From Symbiodinium natans (lineage: Eukaryota; Sar; Dinophyceae; Suessiales; Symbiodiniaceae), in the NCBI GenBank assembly GCA_905221605.1, contig CAJNDS010002391.1, positions 62,001-126,000 on the forward strand: a stretch of DNA of 64,000 nucleotides. Direction: 5' to 3'. A model generated the notes under the pieces. The model was not told the DNA's origin and did no database searches. It saw nothing but the letters and a program-made list of their open reading frames with translations. Positions 1-12,625 of the stretch are shown here, one piece after another. The translations under genes and the position numbers were made by a program. The number at the start of each line of letters is the position of its first letter. Positions within the stretch are counted from its first letter, which is position 1.

Positions 1-2253
1 ATTGACGGAAGAGATGGGGGCAATGGTGATAGCAAGGCTTCGAATCCCGGGCACTAGCCGCGCAACATGCCCAACGCGGAAAACGCGACAACGCCTCCCA
101 AAGTACAACCCTTCATCAGGTCTGAGCTTCAAAAGCCCTCTGGCCCTCTTGTGCTGGCCAAGGGGCATGCCATTCGTTGTCATTCCATCCGAGCCTGGGC
201 CCAAGCCCAAATTCTATCTCCGAAGCTCTCAAGTTGCCCCCCCCCCCCCCTGCTCAGATGATCAGGGCGCACCCACCTCCATGGCGGTTTGCTTGTGGGG
301 TGTCTAGCTCGCCTTTACGTTTCGCGGTGCGCCCTTGTGCTAGAAGCGCACCCAAGCACGCACCCTAAATTGAAAGGACCCACAACCAGTTTAGAGTTTC
401 CTCCGTTACGGGAGAGGCCCTTCAGGGATGCTGCGACTTACCCCCGAATCCAAAAGGTACCGGACGTGAAGGCCGGCACCTTGGGGGCTTCATGGGCGTT
501 TGCGCTGACTTCGAATCCAGCACGTGCCGAGCGTCCAGTTGCTGAAGGTGGGCTCATCGCGGGGTGTCTCGCGGAGGCCAATGCGCCACCTGGGGCGAGC
601 TTCCCCGCACCAGAGAAAAAAAAAAAACACCAAACTCCTTTGTAGTGCTGCCAGCAGGAACAACGGACCAGGGCCTGTTTAGCCCCCAAAGCCTATACCC
701 TGAGAGTATACCTCACGCCGCGGCACTGGCCGTCGGTCTTCGAGATGAACTTCCGGAGCATCACAAGCCTTTCTTCTCGCAGCTTTTCACTATTCGGCTA
801 TTCGGAGCCCTTGCATCCACTAAAGGGTGGCACGGCTCTCAAGGTTCTGGGGTTCAGGGTCTCAGATTGCGGGCTTGGTTTGGGCTTCAGGGAGGTGTGG
901 TCTAAAGAGGCTCGTCGTTCCAGGACTTCAAAGCCCAAGTCTGAGATACTTCAAGCTGTGAACCCTCTAACCGTAAATCCCAAACACTCGCAACCCAAAC
1001 ACACAATCACACCAGAATCCAAAAAATGAGATCGAAACCTGCACATTGAAAACCCTACTTCCGTCAACCCTGCGGAAAAAAGGAAACCACTAAGCTAGCA
1101 AACTCTTGGGTCCAGGAGACCCCGGCTTAAACATGCTTAACATTGCTTAACTTAACTGCTTAACTTTTCTTAAACTAATTTTGAGAATTATGCCCCAAAG
1201 CCCCAACAAACGTGCAAAACCTCATGTTGTCTGACGATGCCTCGTAATGGGTCGTTCTTGCCTGGCTTCCCCAAAGCTACCAAGCACCAAAAGCTAAAGA
1301 GTTGAGTCGCTCTGGCCAGCTTTTCCGCTGCCGCAGCAGGGTCTGAGCAAGGGCGCGCTTGTCGAGGAGGGGAGGAGGCGGAGGGTTCGGATTGACGGCC
1401 CCTTTGTTGGTGTGTCGAGTCCTAAGTAGGAGTCGTGAGCTTTGAGGCTTTAAGGCTCTTCGCAAGTGTTCAGGATCTGGAGCCTCAAGGTCAAGAGCTT
1501 GGGCTTTGCAGGGCTTCAAAGGGCAGACATCGGAAACAGTCGGAAAATCCTGGAATTGAGGCTGGAAGGCTGGGAACCCTGCCAGATCCTGTATCCTCTC
1601 AACCCCTCCAGCACCCTGAGCCCAGTTCGCGGCCTGAGCCTCCCGGGACATGTCCTGGGCTTTTCTGCGGGGGGTTTCGGAATCTCAGGGACTCAGAAAC
1701 CCGAATGTCCTACACCTCAAACTTCGTAGTTGGCCTTCGCACCGCGGAGCATCTTGCTCAGGATCTAAGAAGGGCTTCGTGTTGAGTTTGGGATTCTGGG
1801 CCCTTTTTTAAGCTGGAGGCTCAAGAAGGCCGCGCGTCCCCCAGACCCTTCAACAATCCAAGGCTCGGAGAGGTCCGGACGCTGGATGCGCACCCCAGTG
1901 GCCTGATAAGCACGGCCTCAGCAAGGCTTCAAAGTTCTTTCGGGTTTCGGTGTCTAGCTCTTGTTGTTTTGGTGTTGGGAGAGAGGAGGAGGCTAGCCGC
2001 ACCCAGATCTGGGTTCCACATCCTGCCAGGCTTCACTGCTGAGCATCAGACCCCACATGAACTTAGGACCTTTAGAATCGGGTTGAGTTGAGTTTGGTGC
2101 CTAGTTCGGTACCCTGAAGCCAATTGTGCCCCCTCCAAGGCAGAATGATTCGAGAATCCACCCGAAGCTCCTCAACCGCGCATGTGAAAAACTTGGCGTC
2201 ATCCTTGACAATGCCTCTGCCAAGATGCGACGTCGGCGCGCGTTTGAGATGCC
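1..2253. other. Non-coding stretch, no gene recognised
   Basis: Only short overlapping ORFs of low-complexity or shadow character are present on both strands. A run of 11 C lies near 239-250 and an A run near 616. Degenerate copies of AACCCTAA-like words are scattered here. No domain, RNA gene or transposon end was recognised. Confidence 0.6.
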
Positions 2254-2310
2254 TGTGATCATGTGATCATGTGATCATGTGATCATGTGATCATGTGATC
2301 ATGTGATCAT
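2254..2310. repeat. (TGTGATCA)7 microsatellite
   Basis: Seven head-to-tail copies of the octamer TGTGATCA are visible, nearly perfect. Each unit contains the palindrome TGATCA, so the array is rich in GATC sites and could fold on itself. Confidence 0.95.
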
Positions 2311-5300
2311 TCACGCCCAATGAGCTCCGATGGGGACAAGCTAGGGCAACCGACGTCGGGCAGCGGTCGTTGGTGTGGCTTTGGGAACGGCACGCCTTGT
2401 CGACCAGCGTCCTCTGGCAAGGCCACGCGCTTGAGGAAGAAGCGGCGCTCTCCTCCGCAGGACACCCCAGATCCCCAGGTGCTCTCAAACGGGGCTTTGC
2501 TGGGTTCAGGGGTGGTGGTTTAAGGTGACACTCCCGCGCACACTCGGCATCCAAAGTTTTAAACCTGATCAGGACAGCACTCCGGGATCTCATGGCAGTC
2601 TGACAGAGATTTCGGAGCTCTCCTTTCTTCAGGTACACCGTCTTCTCCGCGGGCGTGCGGATGCCCGATCGGGAGATGTTGGTGCCAATGTGAGCCTGGG
2701 GCTGCAAACAGCGCGCCCGATGGGCACCGCAAAAAGAAGCCGGTCGGCTTGTGAGTTTAGTGAGAGTTGCGGGGATCCCGACAACCCTACAAACCACAAG
2801 CCCGCCCCACCCCCTCCCCCTCCACCCCTCCCCTCCCCCCCCCCCCTCCCTCCCCAAGAACTCCCTGCTGCACGGCGACTACCACTACCACCACCCCTGT
2901 ACAATGACCCCGCACCCATCCCCACACACTGCCGCCGCTGCACACCCTGCGGATTGTTCAGGCTGCGGAAGTTGTTGAAGATGCTGCAGCCGGTGTAGAC
3001 ATGTCTCCTTCGGCCACCAGACCTGGCCATGAGGAGTCTGAAGGTTTAGAATCTGAGGCTTTGGGGTTCCTTTAGGGTTTGAAGGCTTGGGTTAAGGGTT
3101 TCTGCTGTTCAAGATTTGGGTCTTAGGGTCTGGGAGTGTCCTAGGTTCGGGGGGATTAGGGTCCACGCTCTTCGTCGGCAGCGGCATATCTCTCTATGGA
3201 CAAGAGATTCCATTGCTGACAGTAATTGCATGCCGAGCAAAACTGAACATTACAGAGGTTTGAAGGTCCAGCAGGCCGGTTCTCTTGACTTGCGCCCCAT
3301 GGTGTTCAAGCCGCTGCCTTTTACATCAGAAACCCCTATCCACTCAGCTCTCAAACTCTGAGCCCTGAACCCAAAATCTGAACTGGCGCAGAATTCCTTC
3401 CGGACATCAACCTTGGGTAGTTTGGCCCAGGCTCCGCCCGCCGATGGCGTGATCTTCAATCCATGACTAACCCCCAAACGCCCAATACCATGGGCCTGCA
3501 GGGAAGGTGGTCTAGCCTCTTCGCCACGCGCTCCACCTGGTCGTTGAGACTCTGAGATGGGAGGGGGGTGCAAGGGACAGGAAGGGGGAGGCGGGGAGGG
3601 GGGGTCTGCATTAGGGCAGCTTTTGCGTAACCTTTCTAGTATGTGCTGCACGTGTTAGCGCCGTTCCCCGCATCTTGCCCGCTCTCTATGCGGCCCGAAG
3701 ATTCCATGCCAGCCCTGGCTTGGGCGGCTAGTGCAGCGACGATTAGCAGGCTTGCCAAAGCCAAAAAGAACTCACTCAAGAAGAAGAACAAGAAGAAGAG
3801 GACCACTCACGCTCTCTGCAACTGGGATCCCGGCGTCTTTGGGATCCTCGGACATACTGAGCCAAACATCCTGGGTACGAGTGCTGCGGGGCTCCAAAAT
3901 CTCCAAAATGCCCAAATCGACTAGCGACCTAGCGCAAGGCACCGAGAGTAGGAAAGCTCTAGATGCGACCTTCAACTTGTCAAGGGCCATGCGTGCGGAG
4001 CCCATAAGCATCCAATGCACTCTCCATTCATCTCTCCACGCAAGAGGTATGCCAGGCACGCCATGCCCATCAACGAACGTCCCGAGAAATCGATAAGCAG
4101 GTGCAACACCCCACCCGACCCCACCCCACCTCCAGAAACGCACGAAACCCCGCAGCCAAACGCTGGAGCAGCAGGCCCGCTCGAGACAAGTCTTATGCCT
4201 AAACACAAGTTGGAGCCTGGCTCCACACCAAATCACTGCTGAGCAGAGAAATGTGGTACAAGGAACCTCGGGCCCTCTTAAGGGATGATGTAGGGGAGGG
4301 TATCCTGAATTCTTTTCTCAGAACGAAACTGCAGGTTTACAGATAAGTTTTACGAATCAAGCCGAAGGTGCTTGCCACAGCTGACCCCAGGTCAAGAAGG
4401 AGTACCATCCCGCCACTGGGGCCACAAAGAAGCCCATGATCTCCTCCACCACACCTTAGTAGTCAGGCTGAGTCAGGCTGAAACAAAAGTAGGGAAACTC
4501 TGAAACACTTTCGTGTGGGGGCAGGCCTGGGGGTTGACAAAAAACTCTCTCCTAGGTAGCCACATGCTGCCACATGCAGCTGCAGTGCCGTGGTCTCCAC
4601 TGATGTCGGCGAGGGTGGCGTAAGGGGACTGGCAATCAACGGGGTGAGGAGAAACGGAACAAGACGACATGACATCACTGCCCCCTTCAGAGCAATCTTT
4701 AGAAACGTCGTGCCCCAAGCCTAAACCAAAACCTGCTTCAGGCTGCCTTCACGACCTGGACTTCAAAGTGTCCAGGGCAGCTTGGGACGCAGCTTAAGGT
4801 TTAGGAATTTAGGGCGCTTCAGGGTCACGCCTCAAGGGCTTGTACTATCCGAGTTGAGCTGCCAGGCTGCTGCAAGCGCGCAGAGGTTGGAACCATATAG
4901 TACGAGTAATACTTTCGCTGAAGCCCTCAGCCAGAGATAATGCAGCCCTCAACCAGATAAGCCCAGAGAGCGTCTCAGCGGCCCCAGCCTCGATATTGAA
5001 GGCCTTCATGGTGTGAGGGTCATTGTACTTGATGTTCTCGTAACCTGCTTCTCTGGCAATCTGATTGGGTTGCTCTCCAAACCAGCCGTAGGGCCTGGCT
5101 CCAGACACTCTTAGCCCCCAAGAAACTTGTTCCGTTAGAGAAGTTCACCAAAGACTCAATCCTAAATCCCCCCTTCACAAATCCAGGCCCTTCATCTCAA
5201 AACTCCCACACTGCATTCCAGCCCCAGAATTGCAACCCGCAGATACCCTTCCGAGCCCTCGCCACCCCGGAGGCCGGGTGGCCGAAGGCGCCGCGCATCA

Positions 5301-6477
5301 CGTCGGTCCGGACCATCTCCAGCATCGGCCGCCTAGGCCCCAAGCTATTCGGAGCATTTCGTCCCAACTTTGCGGGATTTCAGGAACATTTTGACCTGCA
5401 AAGGCTTTTCGGGCATTTTGGGGTTTGGAATGGCTTGCATCCTTGCTCCTGGAAAGCACTGAGATATACGATCCGAACCTGACATGACCGCGGAAGCGTA
5501 CGGAAGCCACGGCGCTGCTGGCGGTAGTCCGGGTTCATCGACCCCTGGAGCGCCTGCCATGCGGCCCTGTAGGCGACAGGAGCTTCATCTAGGACCCGAT
5601 CGTTCTCTGCACCGACCCAGACAATGTAGTCCCATTGCTTGGACTTGAGGTGCTTTTTGTGTCGAGCTCATGGTGGCTCGGCAGATAGAGTTGAGGCAAA
5701 ACTTCAAGGGAGGCGCTGAAGGGGTTTTATTGGAAGCTTGGCAGCTGTTAGGCTTGCTGTATGACAGCCCAATGACAGCCCCTCTAACTCCACACACAAG
5801 AGGCAAAAATGGGAGTCATGCAAGTCATAAGTCTCAACGCTGTCTCAACTTCGCGAAAACATCTGCAGTCGGGCGACTCTTCGTACGAGTGACATGGATG
5901 GTGGAAGGTGTTGCCCTTGGGACAGGCGTTCCAGACCTGCGCGTGGAGCAGGCCCACCAGCGCCCTGCACTCAATCTCTTACAACCTGAAAACCCGATAA
6001 ACATCGATAAACAAAACGAAGCCATGCAAGGATGCAGCCGAGCGGCCCTTACCAGCACGCCGCGCCCTGCATGGCTTTCAGACTGCTGCTGGGGATTGAG
6101 GGATGGTTCGGGAATGTTCGGAATCTGGTCAGGGACAACTTGGTGGTCCTCCCGGGTAAAGGCCGCTGGGCGGGGGCGACTGCGGCGTGGCGCGGGTGAG
6201 CTCGAAGACTGACCAGCGACGGCCCCAGTGGTCGTCCACCTGCAATACACTGTTTTCCTCGTGTGAGCTTTTGGGTTCCTGCTAGCGAGGCGGTCTACGG
6301 TCCCATTTTTGTGAAGAGCTGAAGGCATGGCGGTGGGACAGGCTTTCGAGACGACCAAGGCTTCGCAGTTTATGTTGCATGGCTTGTTTCTGTAGGCTCT
6401 GCGAGGTTTTGAGCTTTCGTCCTCTACGATCGCATGGACAGAGGGCGAAACCCCGAAATTCCCCAACAACACAGCCC
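2311..6477. other. Non-coding stretch, no gene recognised
   Basis: The sequence has no ORF with recognisable protein character. A polypyrimidine tract (mostly C with single T or A) lies at about 2808-2862. The longer frames across it are proline- or glycine-rich shadows of that tract. The rest is ordinary-complexity sequence in which I see nothing specific. Confidence 0.55.
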
Positions 6478-7282
<805 letters not shown>

Positions 7283-7647
7283 GAAATGACTGTTCATACC
7301 ATCATGCAGCAAAGACAGCGAAACTGCAAAGCTTCGGATGCTCATGCACTGGCGCTCACAGACCTGAAAAGCTGCTTGACGATAAATGCCACACCGGCTT
7401 GAAAACATAAAGCCTTGTTTTGATGAAACCGAAAAAGGGACCGACTTTCTTTGTGGTCACCAGCTATGACCTCAGACATCCAAGTGCACCACTGCAGGTA
7501 CATGTCCACGAACATTGAGAGCGTCTTCGTTGGCGCAGGACTCTTCAATGCAGCCCCTGCTCATGTTCGAAATCATGGATCATGTGAAACGAAAGAACAT
7601 TCCCAAACAGATGGCAGTGACGCCTTTCCAGGATGAATGTACCTGTT
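7283..7647. other. Non-coding spacer between microsatellites
   Basis: This is ordinary-complexity sequence with no recognisable coding region or RNA gene. Confidence 0.5.
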
Positions 7648-7722
7648 TACACACACACACACACACACACACAAACAAACAAACAAACAAACAAACAAAC
7701 AAACAAACAAACAAACAAACAA
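7648..7722. repeat. (CA)n-(CAAA)n microsatellite
   Basis: About eleven CA dinucleotides are followed directly by about twelve copies of the tetramer AAAC. The junction is one clean transition, as if the tetramer grew from the end of the CA run. Confidence 0.95.
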
Positions 7723-8275
7723 CCAACACTTCCAAGCCTAAAAGACCTCGACTCCAGCCCTCCGAGTATTCCGAGCTCCCGACCGACAAGGTCGGAGAAA
7801 AGAATTTGCAGAACCAATTTGTGGGCTCTCTTTCCGAAAACTCTGCCCTGGACAAACTGTCCGAGTAATACTCTGAGCTCCCAACAGATGGAACACCTCA
7901 GAGGCGCAGATGCTTTCGTTTGCCCCCATCACAAACCCTAAACTCGGATCACCAACAAAAACATACAAAAACCCTGAACCTCCTACGCGGGTTCCACTGA
8001 GGGCACAGGGGCTGCACAAGGTCTCGGTTCCACGGCTTCGTTGGCGGAGCAGGGATTGTAGAACTGTGCCGGTTCAATCATCCCGACAGCAACTGTAGGC
8101 AATCCCTAAAGCCCTCAAGCCTAAAGAGGACGCTGGTTTCATCACCTTTGTGTGTGACGTTGTGTTGCACCCTTGTAAGAGTACAGCGGCGTTCAGGTGT
8201 AGCACTTGTTTGGGGCTGCCGGCTCCCAATGCCCTACAACAGACTCAAACCCCCAGCCACGGACGGCACACGGAG

Positions 8276-8372
8276 CGCTCTTTGTGCAGACACAATCATA
8301 CTGTGGTCACTGCCGCCGGTGAAACTTGTCGCTCTTTGTGCAGACACAATCATACTGTAGTCACTGCCGCCG
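8276..8372. repeat. Two-copy 43-bp direct repeat
   Basis: A 43-bp sequence starting CGCTCTTTGTGCAGACAC occurs at 8276-8318 and again at 8330-8372. The two copies differ by one base (GTGGTC versus GTAGTC) and are separated by 11 bp. The flanks (7723-8275) hold nothing recognisable. Confidence 0.9.
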
Positions 8373-8373
8373 T

Positions 8374-9066
8374 TCAACCCCCGGAAAGTACACGGTCCTG
8401 CCACTGGCTGAGCTCAGTCTGAAGGCAGAGCCAATCAAACTGATCCTGAAGAGAAGCCCAGTACGACTCCAAGCAGCGGATCACGATCTCCAGATCGGGA
8501 AGTGAACAGTGCACCCAAGCAAGCCGCAAGGACTCACCGAGGCAGACACGAATAAGGTGATGGAAAACTGCTCTTGCCACCAGACTTGATGCATCTTCCG
8601 CTTCTCTCCGAGAAGCAAGGAAGAACTTCCTGACGTACTGAAACTCAAGCATCTCCAACTGCACTTCAGTCTCAGCGATGATTTGATGCAGCTCAGGAAG
8701 GCTTCGAGGAGTGGAATGAACCAGCAAGTGCAAAAGGACTTCCAGCATTTCAGTGTCGTCAGGCTCTGCCTGCATCTCTTCCAAGCCGTCGGCCCACGGC
8801 AACATGGCGAAATCTGGCGCAGCTTGTAGGGGAGATGGACTCCCGGGCAAACATGCGCAACGGCAACATTGGACGACAATGCCTTTGATGAGCCAAAGGG
8901 CTGACCGAGCCACCTCGTGAAATCCCAAACCTGAAGCCTCCCTGCCGAAAAGAGTATCAAGCTGCAAGGGAGAGGGAGAGGAGAGGGAGAGGGAGAGAGA
9001 GGGAGAGGCAAATCGAAGTTGCAAAAAGCCAACAAAATGGGTTGACATCTGCACAGCCAGGCGCAT
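8374..9066 (-). CDS. Hypothetical protein exon, 230 codons, function unknown
   Basis: An open frame of 230 codons ends at a stop at 8374. Its first 30 or so residues include a Ser/Leu-rich stretch that only reflects a GA-rich simple repeat (about 8966-9010), so the real exon probably starts further in. The last 125 residues look like a helical globular protein, with alternating Leu-rich and charged segments such as MLEVLLHLLVHS and LDEIVIRC-like patterns. I recognise no domain and no catalytic motif. No neighbouring exon was found. It may be a terminal exon of a split gene, or a chance frame. Confidence 0.35.
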   Translation of the reverse strand: MRLAVQMSTHFVGFLQLRFASPSLSLSLSSPSPLQLDTLFGREASGLGFHEVARSALWLIKGIVVQCCRCACLPGSPSPLQAAPDFAMLPWADGLEEMQAEPDDTEMLEVLLHLLVHSTPRSLPELHQIIAETEVQLEMLEFQYVRKFFLASRREAEDASSLVARAVFHHLIRVCLGESLRLAWVHCSLPDLEIVIRCLESYWASLQDQFDWLCLQTELSQWQDRVLSGG

Positions 9067-10582
9067 GAGGTGCCGCCCGACTCGACGTGCTTGGGCATCA
9101 ACCCGAGGTCGGGCGAAAACACAACCTGAGAATCTTTTGGGCCCCCAAGACCAAGAGACCTTCGGGTTGACGCCAGGAGTCTACCCAGTCTACCCTTCCT
9201 TCCCCCTTCCCTAGTCCTCGCGCCGGGTTTTCACTTTCCAGTTCTTGCGCCGCACTCAACTTGGGTTCAGGGGCTTCTCTTCTTCCCGGCTCCATTCTCC
9301 TTACAGGAAAACCCGCAAAACTCTGACTTGGGACTCAAAAGTCGGGCGTTGGCATGTTGGGGTTTGGGACGTGTCGGGTTGAGGGTTCACGATCTGGGGT
9401 TGTTTTTGTTAGGGGCGTTTGGCGTCCAGTGTGGGTTATAGGGTGTTGGGGGGGGACCTTGAGATCCAGCTGACTGTGCTAGAAAGCACAACTTCTGCGC
9501 GGCGAAATGCATGGAGATGGAGGCTCCAAGGCTCTGAGGCTCTCGGGGCCGAGGTGGCGAACCTGCCGAGAGGCGCAGCGTGCTTCGATCCGCCAGGACG
9601 CCTCAAAGAGGATGCCGAAGTAAGTGCAGTTCCCGCCCGGTGTGCCTGAGCTCAGTGCACTTGCGAGCATGAAAACCTCAACTTCAGCAGAACACAACCC
9701 CAAGAAAAACACAAGACCTGCAACACCTATATGGGCTTCTTGATTGCGATGGTCGTCTTGCCCCTGAAGCCACGACTCCCATGGCCTTGGGCCCTTGTGG
9801 TTGAGGGGCTGTTGGGGGGACTTCAGTGTCAAACCTGCTCGAGAAGCTCCCAGTGGCCTAGCCTCCTCAACCCACCCTTCCTAAACCCTGCCCTGAACCC
9901 CTTTAAACCCTCGTTTACTGGATTTGAGAAGAGGAGCTGGCCCGCAGGGTTGAGCAGTAGTCGGCGCACTGCTGGACGAAGCCACCTCTCATTGCAACAG
10001 AACCGCGGAATCTCAAAATTCTTCACGCCTTGAGCCCCACTGTTTCGAGGGCCCCCACGCACTTGAGTCTCCCCGCCTGACATTCTCCTGCTCGTTATCT
10101 GCCAAGGCGAGTACCAGACATTGCCTCGGCTGTCGCACGGATGTGCACATTTTTTCAGCTCTTGGGCTTGGGGCGTTCCAGGAGCTGATGGGGGCTCGCT
10201 TGAGCCCACAGCATCCTTTAAACCCCCTGCGAAATTTGCCACACCCACTCAGCAGCATCACTCCGAACCCTGCATATGTGGTCATCCCAGAAGGCGACCC
10301 TGCGCATGCCCGAAAGCACCTTGAAAGCCTACCATATTGCCGCGAACTCCCGAACCTTTTGCGGCGAACCAACTCTCACCCAAACCTTAAGGTCTGCCTG
10401 CGCATCGCGTGCCGTTGGCATAGAGAACCTTCCAGTTGGGGCCTGGTCGATGCTGGGCCCGGTTTCGTGTCTTAGAGAAGGCTTTTAAGTTGCAACTTTT
10501 CTCGACTGCGGCTACAGATGGGACTGGGAACACCACGCCCCGAACGCGAACCCAGGCTTGAGCCATCTTTGGGCCCAATTGT
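9067..10582. other. Non-coding stretch, no gene recognised
   Basis: No frame has recognisable protein character. Words related to CCCTAAA and GGGTTTAG become frequent toward the right end. Confidence 0.5.
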
Positions 10583-10766
10583 CCTAAACCCTAAGCCCTA
10601 AACCATAAGCCCTAAACCCTAAACTCTATGGGTATACCTAAGGTCGTATTTAGTGACGCATGACCTGAACTTAAACCCAATTCCTGGCTAAACGCTCTAC
10701 AATCTCACACCCAGGAAGACGCGGAAGGCTTTTACCCTAAACCCTAAACCCTAAACCCTAAACCCC
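10583..10766. repeat. Interstitial telomere-like CCCTAAA runs
   Basis: CCCTAAA heptamers occur in two clusters. One, at 10583-10617, is degenerate with CCCTAAG variants. The other, at about 10734-10764, has four consecutive perfect copies. CCCTAAA is the plant-type telomere repeat, also reported for dinoflagellates. These short runs lie inside the contig and are not a chromosome end. Confidence 0.85.
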
Positions 10767-11014
10767 GGAGCTCCGAGCCCTAAAACCCTCCCTCGATTCC
10801 TCTAAGATGGGCTAGGAGGGCAAAGATGGGTTCGCAGGGGGCTCTTAAAGTTCTGGCGCCCGGAATTTGAGGGCTGCTCGCAGACGCGGTCCTCGGGGCA
10901 CTTCCTCAGTCAGGTACTTCTCAAGCCAGGTGCCCATCCGATAGACGCCTCAAAGCGGGAGTCGAAGCACTTGAAGCTTCGCGATTGGGCGCATAGGGCC
11001 TTTAAGTAGGGCAT

Positions 11015-11067
11015 CCTTGGAGCCTTAGAGCCCTATAGAGCCTGAGTGCCCTATAGAGCCTCCAAGG
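11015..11067. repeat. Inverted repeat enclosing a 14-bp direct repeat
   Basis: CCTTGGAG at 11015-11022 is mirrored as CTCCAAGG at 11060-11067. Inside it, GCCCTATAGAGCCT occurs twice, at 11030 and 11048. The arrangement could form a small hairpin. I cannot tie it to a known element. Confidence 0.6.
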
Positions 11068-12326
11068 TGCGCTTGCCTACGGTTTTCACGCCCAACGTGT
11101 GATTAGGCCAGGCGTCCTGCATTGGTGTAGGCGGAGAATCCTCGACGCCGGCTGTCGGTTGTGCTAAGCCTCAGGCTTGCACTCCAAGACTTGTAGAAGA
11201 GCTGCCCAGCTCCCAAGACTGGCCACCGCTCGAAAGGAAACCGCAAGGAAACCGTAACCGTACACGGAACCTTAACCTGCAGAGGCACACGTCCGTCTGG
11301 TCCTCGTTCACGTCTCGGCACCAGACCTCAAAGAAGAAGAGCCCGCCCCTCCCCCCCCCCAGCAAGCTTCCAAGCCCTCAAGCCCCTTTTGGGTACTGTA
11401 GATACAACTGAGGTCGGGAGGTGTCTTGAGTCTTTGCACCTCTGCCGGATGTGGGCTTGCAGTAAGGGTGCCTTTTAAACCGCAGAGCCTATCCAAGGGT
11501 CGCTTGTGTCGGTTAGACGCCAAGCCACACATTCCCGGAACTCCCGACGGAACTCGAAGAAGCGGCAGCTCATCCAGAAACAGTTTTCCGCGCACTCCTT
11601 GCCGCAGGGGTGACTCGGGTGCACGAGGCCAGTGGAGGGCTTCGGGCTTGTAGGTGTGCGGCAGGCTTTGCAGCTTGCATAAGCCCCTGAGGCGTGTGGA
11701 TCTCGGCTGACATGGAGGCGCTTCCGCATCTTCCGCATCTTCCGCATCTTCCACGCATTTCCACGCCCTCGAGCCTCCAGGCTCTCCGTGGCGCCGAGGC
11801 CGTGCCGGCCGCTGCCGCAGCGTACGGCCGAGTGGAGCTTCCTCGGCCCATTTTAGTTCAAGTTATGTTCAGGAATCTTCGGAAGGACCTTTCCGTGGAA
11901 CCCTTGAAAGCCTGCAAATCGGACGAATCCCCGCGAAACCCGCAAGCGCTCGGCCAAGCAGCTCCGCATAGTCCACCGCGCGCCAGGCACGCGTGACGGG
12001 CCGGGAGACCATGCCGTTGGCGAAGGTCCTAAGGCAGTGAGAGTTTGGGAGGAGATGTCCAAGGTGCTTTTGGTATGTAAGCCTGCGAACGCAGACCGTC
12101 AACTTTCTTAATCTCACCAGACAACTGAGCCAGCAAACTGTTCCCAGGCTTAGGCGAACAAATGCTTTGCCTCCGGCTTCTCTTGAGTGTGGCGCATTGA
12201 CGACGCATTGCTCTTGACCAGTTGGCGCTGGTTTGTCTTGAATTGTCTTGAATGTAGGAATTGGTGCAGAAGAAGCCGCCCAAGATGCAAAGGGCTTCCC
12301 GAGATGCCAAAACTTGCGAGAAGCAA
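11068..12326. other. Non-coding stretch with a short nonamer repeat
   Basis: No gene is recognisable. At about 11716-11748 the nonamer CTTCCGCAT is repeated about four times. Confidence 0.5.
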
Positions 12327-12625
12327 GAACTGCAAGATCTTGTGCATCGTGGGCAGCCAACCCTGAATGTCGGCCAGCTGTTTTACTATTTTACTATTTA
12401 CTATTTCCAGCCGAGAGCGAGATTTTTTGCATCGCGGGCAGCCAACCTGAAAAGTCGACCGGAAGCCTCAGTTCTCTTGTCTCTCGAGCTTTAGTTGAAA
12501 CGCGGTGCTTTTTTGCATCTCGGGCCACCGCTGCGAAACATCCGCCAGAATCGCCCCAACCTTTTTGTAACGCGGGAAGCCAACCCTGCATGTCGGCCAA
12601 CTGTTTTGCACGTCGGCCAAACGCA
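12327..12625. repeat. Degenerate repeat family, about four copies
   Basis: The core words GCATCGCGGGCAGCCAACC and GTCGGCCAACTGTTTTGC recur at about 12343, 12428, 12511 (most diverged) and 12566. The spacing is irregular, about 60-90 bp. On the minus strand the copies read as a repeating short peptide resembling QGWLPAMQK. That could be decayed coding repeats or chance; no stop-free gene spans all copies. Confidence 0.6.

Noticed and set aside
2291-3030. 188- and 133-codon minus-strand ORFs
   Set aside because: They are Gly/Arg-rich shadows of a C-rich polypyrimidine tract and have no domain.
10198-10569. Other CTTGAGCC words tested as spliced-leader relics
   Set aside because: Only eight or nine bases match, which is expected by chance in a window of this size.
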